A stretch of 64,000 nt of DNA from Laguncularia racemosa (Eukaryota > Streptophyta > Magnoliopsida > Myrtales > Combretaceae), in the NCBI GenBank assembly GCA_037954665.1, contig JBBMOL010000250.1, forward strand, positions 558,001-622,000. Reading direction: 5' to 3'. The translations under genes were made by a program, and so were the position numbers. Below, in pieces: positions 26,701 through 38,700 of the stretch. Positions within the stretch are counted from its first letter, which is position 1. Each line of letters starts with the position of its first letter. Under the pieces are notes generated by a model. It saw nothing but the letters and a program-made list of their open reading frames with translations. It was not told the origin of the DNA and did not search any database.

Positions 26701-29700
26701 AACCTCATTAAACTCCACATTAAGGCTAGCAAGAAATTTGAAAACTCTATTCGCATCAACGATTGCTTTATAATGACATATGTATCATCAGGACACTTCC
26801 ATTCTTGATTGTTAAATAAATCTAAATCTTGCCATATTCTTTTCAAAGAATTAAAATATTTGGTAATAGAATCATTACCTTGACAAATATCACCAAGTTT
26901 TAATGAGAGTTCAAAAACCTAAGATTGATTACCCAAATCTGAGTACATTTGAGTGACATTATCCCAAAGTTCCTTAGCAGTAGAATAACACATGTAGTTT
27001 GCCCCAATGTCCTCCATGGAATTTACCAACCATGTCATAACCATGGAATTTTCAACATCCCATGTAGAGTAGGCTGGATCCTCAGGGGCTGGCTCCTTCT
27101 TCTCTCCTGTCAAGTAGCCAATTTTTCCTCTACCACGAATGTACATGCATCTATTTGTGGAGTTTTGGGTTTCGGGGACAACTTTAGACATGGTGGGAGT
27201 TTTGACAAAGGAGCAAGACAAACTTAGGGTTTCCAGAAATCAAAGTAATTCTTACTCTGATACCATAAAAACATGAAAAAGATTTTTTTTTTTTTTTGTG
27301 AAATAGAAATTGTATTTCTTGTATTTTAAATGTACAAAAAGACAACCTTTTATAGGCTTGATTATAGGACTACAAAAGGAAACAAATAAATGCAAATAAA
27401 CCTAAGTGTTTACTATAGACAAAAATAATAATTACATAAAAGAAGAGAAAACTGAAATAAATGAAAATTTTTAGAATCCTCTTTTAATTTGAGCCTAAAT
27501 AGCCAAGGTTACCTATACAATTAAAAGCTTATAAATGCCACCTATTAAAAATAGAATAACAAAAAATAAACAATTTCCTACGGCTAATATAAAGCTAAAA
27601 AACTTTGACTTTCCAACAAGAAGCTGCATAATATATCAAAGGATAGTTTCACTTGCAGAATGATGGCATGAATAATTAAGGAGAAATTACCCAGCAAAAG
27701 AAGCTGCATATCGTACACAAGGTTCAACCTTTGATGTAGATGTTGTTCTCCATCTAACAATTTGCGCTATATCAAGGGGCACCCTTTTACCCAGTACAAT
27801 GTGCAAAGTTGATGTTACAGGATCTCGAGCTCCAGTAGTACTGCATAAGAGACGAACTGGTCTATAATAAGCACCAAACTAGTATAAGAGTTGAAAATTT
27901 TATACTAACAATTGATCAGAATATTCAGCGAATGGGATAGAAACTAGGAATAATTAAGATGGGCAATTTTGATTTGTAGAGAAACTATCACTTTTCCAAT
28001 TTGTCGAGTACATGATTTATTTGTCAATGCAGCTTATCCTCATACCAGAGGGTTATGCTTGATTATTTCTACAAGTTTCAAGAAGTGAGATAGTTTGAAC
28101 TCTAGTCCAACCTAGATTGTGATTGTGGCATTCAAAGATGTCGTATCCATGTGTCAAATAATTAATTTTACATAATAACAAACTCATCTAAATGTTTTGT
28201 TTATAGATATGAGAATAGCAATTATCTATTTACTTCTCCACACTTGCAGGCAAATTCATTGAGGCATTATGAGAACTAAAATAGAGTCAAATGACAACAA
28301 AAGATCACTCAGGATCCCCAGTTTTAATGATTTATAAAATTTTATACCACCAAAAATCTGAACTTTTAGGTAATGAGTAGTTTAATATTTCAATGATGTG
28401 GAAGGAGAGTCCAAAAAAGGGTAATGAATTCCAACTAATGATCCTAGATATCAAATAACCATGGCTTTTTATGGAACCAAAAAGTAGGAAGCTACACGAT
28501 GCAACCAAAGTTCAGATTACCCCCACACATTATTTTACTTTTGAAGCACGTACCAAATTACTATGGCATCAGTTGAACCAGCAGGAATGATTCCAAACCT
28601 AAGCCGTTGAATAAGGAGTAGGAACTCAGTTTCCTCGTCTGAAGAATTTTATCAGCCAGTATTAGTCCCTTTTTCTACATAGAGATTATTCTACCAAAAT
28701 ATCCATAATAGAGATGTGCAGTAAAATTCTTTTGTTTCAATATAGCTGCTTTGACAAGGAAGAGGAAACTAAACTCTTCTGTATGAATCATCATTTGCTC
28801 CACAATAAAAAAATATTGAATGGCACATGAGATAATAGAAAGGAGAAAATAAGAAGGGAAACCCTTGTAATGTTAACCACCCAGTTTCTCTTTCTACCAT
28901 GTTTAATATTATCTTAAGATGAAAATTTTGATATATAAAGATGACAATCCAATTTAGACAACTCTAGCACAAATATTATTTGACCTAGGAAAATCATTAC
29001 ATAAATAGTAACTTGGCCACACATATTTTGAGTGAAACTGGATTAATTCTGAGTATTTATATGAGACACAAATTAACTATAAGAAAACATGAGACAAAAA
29101 TGCATTGCAGAAAGAATATTAGCAGAATCAGAACATGAGCTTCTTCTTCGTAACTATTAATTGAGATTTTCGATTTTCTATTCACTGGCCTGAAAAATAA
29201 ATAAATCTAGTAATTACATGGCCTAATCAGGTCTCCTAGCATACTTTAGACCTAAAACAAAAGCCAACTGTTTTTAGTTACTATATCAATAGCTGAAGAA
29301 TTATCCATCGGTCGATGTCAATGTGATTGAAAATATCTAATGATGAGCCATATTACAGGCAATCCTATGCTGAAACAATGTAATTGGGCTTAATACCTGA
29401 GAGTCCCGAGTCACTGGACGAGATTAGGAGAGACTGATGCTCATTTTGATGAGCAACCTCAGCAACCATTTCTTTTGAGTTACTATGAATCGAATTGCCA
29501 TCATCTCTAAGAGATTCAAGAAAATCTGTTGGAGCAGGTGGATAAGGAGCTTTATACCACGAGGAAAGAAGACCGTTGAGAATTTCATTAAAGAAGCCAT
29601 CACCTCCCTAAAAGAAAGAAATAAGATTTACAATCAAGACAAATTTCTAATCAAGAAGTTAGATTATCAAATATTGACAAGCACTGGCGCATTAACCTAT

Positions 29701-32700
29701 CAATATAGAGAGAAATCCATCGCTTAGAATGGCAACAAATGAACATTTTGATTAAAGAAGCGGTCTAAAATACTTGTAACTTAAATTGTATACAGACAAT
29801 GCCACAATTGTCTTCAGATTATCATCAAACTATCTGGAAGAAAAGCTATTAAGTACATGTAAAACAATATAAATGATTTAATACTTACAACAGCTATGAC
29901 ACCATCATACTGTCTGAGCTCATCATTTGTTATACTAACCATCACATCAAATGCATGTCCTGCCCTCTGAGTCACGATTACCTGAAATTGAAGCAACTAC
30001 CAAGATTGGTACATATCTCACAGCTTAATAGATCAAATCAACAAATAGGAAAAAGAAAAGCCACTCTGCTGTCCTACCTGTTTAAGATTATTAAATCGAA
30101 GGGGTCTTAGAAGTTCACTTTTATCTGTCATTCAATCATTGACATCCAGCAAATATTCTAGAAACTACAACAATCAAAGTTCTGCAATTAAAACAGAAGA
30201 AGAAGAAGAAGAAGAAGAAGTATGTAGCTTGATGTGACATAAGAAGATCTCAAATCATTCAGTCAACATGTAAAACCACTAACATTTTCACTTGGTTTCA
30301 CATGCATACAAAAGTTTTTAAAATATAATTTTTAAAAAGCAGTTCTTCAGAAAGTAATTTGGGAAATAGGGTCATGAAAACACATCTTGAAGATAGACTA
30401 ATAACTTGTAAAGAAAACACAACTAGATCAAGTGTTTCCTCAAAATGCATCCCCAAAATGCGCTTTATGTTGGACTCAAATAGACATGCCTTGATAAAAA
30501 AGATGGCATCAAGAAGATCTCATAGAAGCAAGAAGGAGTTTCGAGAGAATTGAAGAAGTCATTCAAAAGGAAAAGGAAACTGAATGAAGCTGCTCAACAA
30601 AAATCTATTGCTAAACAACTCAAAGACAATGACGTTCCTGATTTTTCTAGAGGTTAGTGCTACGTTCAGTCTTTATTTATTATTTTTTTTTTTTCAAATC
30701 ATAAACAATCAGAATAATCAGCAACGCATTTTGATACCTATGAAGTGGAGTTCTCTGCTTTACGCATGTTAGTTGTTCACAAATACACAAACTTTTTGCC
30801 AAGGTAAGCTGATTTTTATGATGGTGAAGTTCTAATTATCATTATCGTGTTGTTTATCAGTTGAATTTGTCACCTTCATTTTTAGGGGTGGGAAGTTGCT
30901 CAGTAGACAAGAACCTCAAAAAATCCATGCCAAAGTTGATTAGCAATTTGCAGCCTATGAAAGAGGATGGAAAAAACTTACTTTTGATGCAAAAAATTGA
31001 AAGGTAAAAAGTTAGTCAGAGAAAATGCTCTCTCCTCTCTCTACCAACCACCCCCATACCCCAATAGGACCAGCTCTTTTAGGCAAACCATACACTACCC
31101 TGTAATATTTTCTTCTGTTTTTTCCCTTCTCCGATCATTCTGTCACCCTCATCATGTCGTCTCCGGGGAGAGATGGAATGTCCTGAAGTTTGAAGACGAC
31201 CATGAAGGCAGGTGCAGCACACCGAGCAACCCTGGGAGACCATTTTCCGCCTGACTTCTTTGGCAACCAAGTTAGCAGGTCACCATGCACGATTCTAGAG
31301 GTGGTCTTCAAGGACAGACCGAAAGAAGGAAAAAACAAAGCTACTTTTGAAGTCTTGGAAAGCAACCAGCTGGACAAAGCTAAAAGGGGCAATTTGGAGA
31401 TAAGTGCCCACATGGGCAGGTCAACACTAGGTAATTACCAGCAAGGCAGTTTGTTAGGGATGCATTCTTGGGACAAAAATATGAAAGACGCAAAAACAAA
31501 AGGGCTAATGCCTAATAAGAAATCCTAGGTGGTCAAAATATTTTCTTATTTTTGATACTTTCCAATTTTGTTATTTCCTTATTTATGATAGTAGGAGTTT
31601 ATTTAGGCAAATAAGACTATTGAGGAATCTCAATCTTTGTTAGTTTCTGATCTTTATTATTGTAAGAAAATTTCCCTATAAATAGGGGATTATTGAGCAA
31701 TAAAAGGATCAAGCAATATTTACACAAAAATTATTCGAGATCAGATTCTCTCTCTTAACGAGGTCCTAGGTATTTAGGTCCCTGCAACGAGCTGATCTCT
31801 TTTTTTTTCCTTCGTCTTCATCATAGGGAGGAAGAAGAACGACAAGAAGGGAAAGTCTTCCCGCCATAATATTGATTTCCCGGTGAATCGCCCTCAGACT
31901 CGAGCTTGGGCCAAAGACAATAACACAATTCCATCGAAAAGGATACACCCCAAGCTGACACCAACCCTTTATCCCCTTCCCAAGGTATTTCCTCTTTTGG
32001 AAAAGCTACCTTGGAGGAAGTCAATGGTCTGCTGGAGGAAATAGAGGACCAAAACCGGACATCAAAAACACCTGGCCACACCCACACGGCCATCGGGAAG
32101 CCAGTTGGTACCAAGTCATACGCCAACGCTTGTACTTCTAGAAGCAAGGAAATTGACCAGGAATTTAGTCTTCGTTTTATTCCTCCGGCGACCAAAGGAT
32201 CTGTTCCTTGGCTGAAGATTCCTAAAGCAGTTAAAGACACCAATGCGGAATATTGGGACTCCACGCTCATGGGCTACTTCCTAGGTTGTAAGCTGCCATA
32301 CTCGCTAGTCCAACCCACTACCTTCAAGCTATGAAAAGACTTCAGCATCTTAGATGTACTAGGAAGCAATGATGGGTTTTTCCATTTTCGATTCACCTTG
32401 GGGAGTGACCTTACCCCCGTCCTTGAGAAAACATGGTATTTTGCCTAAAGATTCTTATATTGCAGAAACGGAGGGTGGGTATGTCTCTTGACAAACCACA
32501 ACCAATCAATGTGCCAATTTGGGCTATCTTTAGCCGCATACCATGTGAGTTCCTATCTACTGAGGCCATAAGCCACATCGTGAGTGGTGTAGGCATCCCC
32601 CTTAAAGTTGATGCATTGACATTGTCTAGACAAAGGGCAAACCATGCTAGGGTCCTTGTAGAAATAGATGCACGTGAGGAGCTGGTTACTCAGGTGGAAG

Positions 32701-35700
32701 TGGAGGGGGAAGACGGAGCTATTGCTATGGTTCGTGTTGAATATCAGTGGCTCCCTCCTCGGTGTGCTGCTTGAAAAGTTTTAGGACACACATGCAGTCC
32801 AAGCCGGGAAGTAAACCCATGGGCATCCTCCAGTAACTCCAAGGCAAGTGAGGAACAGTGGATACCGGCCAATCACATAGGGAAAGGGAAGAAGGAAAGT
32901 GCATGGAGAGGAAGGTACAATGGGCAAACCCCCTAAAAACCCACAACATCAGCATAAGAGGGGGGTCAGCGAGGAGGTCTAGTCCCCTCTCAAACAAAAC
33001 AAAGAGGAGATTGGAGGGAACAAAGGGAAATGATGATGAACATACACATGGAGAGATGAATACTATTGGGGACATGGAGGTTGATGGAGATGGGAAGATG
33101 TATACTCCACAAGCAAATATAGCCCCTGAATTGTGTCCAATCACCCCAGCCACTACCGTTGTGCCAGAATCCCCTAGGCATGAAGAGGATGACCACCAAG
33201 ACCATCCTAGAAGTAATAGGGAGGATGAGATTGAGGACTTTGAGAACACACCACTCAACAAGCTGCTTGGTTCAGATGAACTAAGCGTCAGGCAGTTGTC
33301 CTAAATCCAACAAAAGCTTTAGCTCCTCTAGCCGTCGAAGGAGGACTTCTACTTAATCATGTAACTCCCACCCCTCCACTTCCATGTCAGTAGCAGCATG
33401 GAATATACAGGGGTTTAATGACCCCATCAAAGTGATGGAAGTTAGGAAAACATGTGAATCTCATAAAAAAAGTCTCATTGGTCTATTGGAAACTAAGGTT
33501 AATCCTTCCAATGAAGCTGCTATCAAGAACGTGTTGGGGCCTCAATGGTGGGTATGGATAAATATTGTTGCACAAAAACAGATATGGGTTGCTTGGAAGC
33601 CGAGAGAGTGGAATGTAAAGGTTGAGATGGAACATGCACAATTTTTACATTGTGTAGCCACCAACTTGAGAATAAATATGGATCTGGCTATAGCATTCAT
33701 CTATGGTTCCAATAATGATAGGGAAAGAAGAGATTTGTGGCTGAATGTAGAGGCAATAGTGCCAAATTTGAGTCAGGTTCCTTGGGTGGTAATGGGTGAC
33801 TTTAACATCGCCATGACTACCTCGGAGAAAATTGGAGAGAGAGCAAGGATTACAGAGGTGATGGTAGAGTTTCAAAAGTGCATCGCTAAAATGGAGGTGG
33901 AAGATCTACGATACATAGAGGATTTCTATACTTGGTCTAACAAACAAGCTCAAGGGCCAATACTTAGGAAGCTGGACAGAATCATTGTCAACAACTACTA
34001 GCTCAATATGCTCCCTAGAACACATGCTAAAGTCCTTACACCAGTACTCTCAAACCATTCACTTGTCGTGGTATGTGATAGGAATCAGATTCCTCCAGGA
34101 CCTATCACCAGGGCCCGAGCTAAGGGTCTCCATAATCTAGCTTTGAGGGTTTTGCTAGAGAAACCCAATCTTGAGAAAACTAACCTACTTCCTATATCTT
34201 TGCATTATAATTTTGATGCATTTCAGCAGGTTCATTTATCAATCCTATAGGATGCAAAAACACCAATACTACTGAGCGAATCAGGGTTTTCAACAAAACC
34301 TAATTCAAAAGTTTCTTAAAGACCGGCATTATGAAGGATCATTTCTTTTATATATTTCTCCTTTTATGAACTATTTTTGGTTGTATTTGGTTTTGGAACA
34401 CTTTCATTTCCTTGTAATTTTCATTTAGGACTAGCCACCTTAAAAGTGGCAAACTTGTAATTTTGACCATTTTCTAACCCTAGAAGTAGCAAGTATAAAT
34501 ACTTGCTTAGAATAGGGTTTGAGGAGGCCATATTTTGCAGATTAAACATAGCACTTCACGTGTGGAATTAAGGTTCATCCTAATTTAAAAATCTCTTATC
34601 AATTTCAACCCAAGAATTGGAATTGTGGCGAGTGCAACAAAAGGGAATTGTGAGTCATATCGATTTCATCTTTATTGTTTTTCATTTCTTCTCTAGTGAG
34701 TCATATCTATGGTGGATTTGAAGCTTTCTTGGAATTATTTGTGAGTGTAATTCATGAACAATTGTCTTGTTAAGATTGATTATTCTTCTAGTCCTTGAAC
34801 TATATTTCAATTTAGTGTTGGCGTGAATTGGAATTGGAGAAAGAGTGGAAATCACGGTTTGTGTTGCTTCCTTTTGATCTAATTTTCATGTGGATCTCAA
34901 TCCATTTTGTGTTACTTGGTGAATATTACAAATAGGGTTTGTAATTACATCATTTAATCTTCATTTTTCCAACAAATCTCAAAGGGATTCTCGTAAATTG
35001 TCATCCACGTTGGACCGGTTTTTGTGATTGATTTGTAAATTATTTCTTGAGTCATTTGATTGTGCTTAAACTTGATTTTGAACACATCATCTTTTGGTAT
35101 CAGAGCACAAGTTGAGAGAAGGGATTAAGTGTTGGTTGATTTCGTGATTATCATCTTCAATTAGGGTTCTTCATATTTGAACCGAAATTGTGTGTATTGA
35201 TCTAGAGTTGCGAAAATTGTCTTGATTTGAATTCTAATTTGCTGCTTGTTGGAGTTGGATTGGAGGGATTGTTGTAACTTCTTTTGGTTGATCATTTTCG
35301 TGGAAGGGAAGGAGAGTAGAAGTGTTGTTAATTCAACATTTTTGTGAACTTGAAAAATTGCCTTTTCTTGCCTTGACTAGCTTATTGCGTGAAGGAGCTT
35401 GTGAAGTTTGTTGTTGTAATTCCATTGTGCAAATTCTGAATTGGGGAAGTGTATTTTACAGATTTGCATTGAGTTGAGTAGTAAGGAATCTATTTGAATT
35501 CAAACACATCAATTAAGTTGTGGGAGTTAATGAGTGTTATTTGAATTTGAAATTCATTTCTTACCAATCGAGGAAGGCTTACAATTAGTGAAGAGGTTGA
35601 AATTCAAATTTGAATTGCTGCCTATTTGTAAGTTGCGGATTAAATTTGTGGAAAGTGGAGTATATCTTGTTATTCTTGCTGTGAAAGTGGAAGTGTATTT

Positions 35701-38700
35701 GTTGTTGTTGCCACTTGTGTTGTTACCGTGGGAGTTGCTTGTGAAGGAGTGACTTGTGGAACTTAGAAAATTTGTTGCACCGTAATTTTGAAAGAAGTGG
35801 AAAATATTGTTCACGTGTTGAATGAATTTGAATTCCACAATGTCTAGTGAAATGCTTCAATATGCTAATGTATTACGACGAACATTAAGTACATTTGCTA
35901 ACAAGGAGGAAGAACAAAGGGAAAAGTTGTTCCACACTTCTTGTAGGATACAAGGAAATTTGTGTGTCCTTATAATAGATGGTGGTAGTTGTACTAATGT
36001 AGTAGCTGCATCGTTGGTATCGAAGCTAAAGCTTTCAACTATTCCACATCCTAAACCGTATAAACTGCATTGGCTCAATGATCAAGGAAATCTGTATGTT
36101 ACCCAAAGAGCTAGAGTACCCTTCAGTATAGAGGACAAGTATTGTGATGAAATTGAATGTGATATCTTGCCTATGTGTGCATCCCATATTTTGCTTGGTA
36201 GACCTTGGTTATATGACAGGAAAGTCTTACATGATGGCTTTAGGAATACACATGTGTTCCAAAAGGAGGGCAAACGAGTTATTCTGAATCCTATGTCACC
36301 TTCAGAGGTCTATAATGTCCAGCAACAGATTAATCGACCATCAGAGGTTAAAAAGGCTTTGATGCAATATGATGATTCTGAGGAAAAGAAGGTATTATTG
36401 ATGGGACAGAGTGAGATGGAGAGGCTAATCACAGAAGAGGCTCCAACATACTTACTTCAGTTGAGATGTGTATTAGGGTTACGGGAACCACAATCTCTAC
36501 CTCCAGCAATTTCTCAGGTATTGAATGAGTATACTGACATTTTTTCTGATGATTTGCCAGCAGGATTACCACCTTTAAGAGGGATAGAGCATGCTATTGA
36601 TCTTATGCCCGGTTCAGTGTTACCAAACCGACCTGCATATCGCATGAATCCCGAGGAGGCTAAGGAATTGAAACGTCAGGTAGATGAATTGGTTGAACAG
36701 GGATTTGTTAGAGAGAGTCTCAGCCCATGCACTGTTCCCGCCCTTCTTATTCCCAAGAAGGATGGAACTCGGAGAATGTGTATCGATAGCAGAGCCATCA
36801 ACAAAATCACCATTAAATACAGGTATCATATTCCTAGACTTGATGATATGTTGGATGAGCTACATGGTTCACAGGTTTTCTCCAAAGTGGATCTTAAAAG
36901 CGGATATCACCAGATTCGGATGAGGGAAGGGGATGAATGGAAGACCGCTTTTAAAACACGTCATGGACTGTATAAATGGTTGGTTATGCCCTTTGGTTTG
37001 AGTAATGCTCCTAGTACTTTTATGAGATTGATGAACCATGTACTGAAAGAGTTTCTAGGAAAATTTGTTGTTGTTTATTTTGATGATATTCTGATCTACA
37101 GCAAAGACCTAGAACAACATGTGGAGCATCTTCGGGCAGTATTTTCAGTATTGAGGACACGATAGCTATTTGCAAATATTCAAAAGTGTTCCTTTTGCCA
37201 AACTGAGGTAACATTTTTGGGTTTTGTTGTGTCAGGTTCAGGTGTTAGGATGGATGAGGAGAAAGTAAGGGCAATCAAAGAATGGCCAACACCCACTTCA
37301 GTTACTGAGTTAAAAAGTTTTCATGGGCTTGCATCCTTTTATAGACGCTTTGTCCAAAATTTCAGTAGTATTGTCAGTCCTCTCACAGAACTGACTAAGA
37401 AGAGTGTTCCTTTTATTTAGAATGAAAAGGCCCATAGGAGTTTTGAAGAGATAAAAGAAAAACTCACTTATGCTTCATTACTGGTCTTACCCGATTTTGA
37501 CAAAGTTTTTGAATTGGAATGTGATGCTTCTGGAATTGGAATCGATGCTGTATTAATGCGGGAGAAGAGACCTATAGCATATTATAGTGAGAAATTGAGT
37601 GGAGCAACTTTAAACTATTCAATATATGATAAGGAATTTTATTCCTTAGTAAGAACTCTCATGACGTGGCAGCATTATCTCCTCCCGAAAAAGTTTATTA
37701 TTTATACCAATCATGAATCTTTGAAACATTTCAGGGGACAACATCATTTGTCCAAACGCCAAGCTAAGTGGGTAGAATTTCTTGAGGGTTTTACTTATGT
37801 GATAAAGTACAAAAAGGGAAATCAGAATATTGTTGCTGACGCTTTATCACGACGGAATGTACTTATCACCTCTCTTCAATCAAAATTGCTGGGTTTTGAG
37901 TTGTTGAAAGAACAATATGTATGTAATGAGGAATTCAAAACTGTCATGGAAAGGTGTCTTAGAAGCGGGATGTATGATGGGTATTGTGTGATAGATGGTT
38001 TTCTGTATAAATCAGGAAAACTATGTATTCCCTCTGGATCTGTGAGGGAATTATTGGTGAGGGAAGCACATGCAAGTGGTTTGTCAGGACATTTTGGTGA
38101 GAAGAGAACTTTAGCCATATTGAGGGAGAATTTCTATTGGAAGGGTATGATAAAGGATGTCCATAGGGTACTAGAAAGGTGTGGTGTTTGCAAGAGAGCC
38201 AAAGGAAGGAAAGGCGCACAGGGTGAATATATGCCTTTACCTATACCATATAAACCGTGGACTGATATCAATATGGATTTTGTGTTAGGATTACCTAGAA
38301 CACAAAGGGGGAAAGACTCTATTATGATGGTTGTTGATCGATTCAACAAAATGTCACACTTTGTGCCATGTCACAAAGTAGATGATGCTCTTTTTATTGC
38401 TAACCTTTTTGTGCAGAAAATTGTCAAATTACATGGAGTTCCACACAACATAGTGTCAGACAGAGATACTAAGTTCCTTAGTTTCTTTTGGAAAACACTA
38501 TGGAGAAGACTGGGTACTAAACTAATGTACAGTACCTCTTGCCATCCCCAGACAGATGGACAAACAGAGGTTGTCAACCGCACGCTTGGGAATCTACTCA
38601 GAGCAACAGTTGGCAAGAATCTTATTGATTGGGACTTGTGTCTTCCTATTGTTGAGTTTTCTTATAATAGGTCTACTCATAGTTCAACCAGTAAGTCTCC

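Larger units (their letters stand above)
22690..27618 (-). mobile_element. Ty1/Copia LTR retrotransposon 2, in ceramide kinase intron 8
   Basis: A complete element in the same orientation as the host gene. The 3' LTR is 22690-23028 and the 5' LTR 27266-27618. A 5-bp target duplication AGAAG lies at 22685-22689 and 27619-27623. The primer binding site TGGTATCAGAGT (initiator tRNA-Met type) is at about 27254-27265, and a polypurine tract (CTTGAGGGGCAA) borders the 3' LTR. Read on its own strand the LTR begins TGTTGG but ends TTTTTA instead of the usual CA. LTR divergence is near 8% by hand count plus indels, so it is older than the Gypsy element. All coding parts carry stops or frameshifts. Confidence 0.93.

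Noticed and set aside
30050..30130. Minus-strand piece reading SELLRPLRFNNLKQ next to a GTAGGA donor-like site, considered as an extra ceramide kinase exon
   Set aside because: Exons 4 and 5 join exactly in phase and match the family without it, and a stop precedes it.
32725..33261. 178-codon minus-strand frame
   Set aside because: Antisense shadow of LINE ORF1/ORF2; low-complexity Ser-rich translation with no family resemblance.
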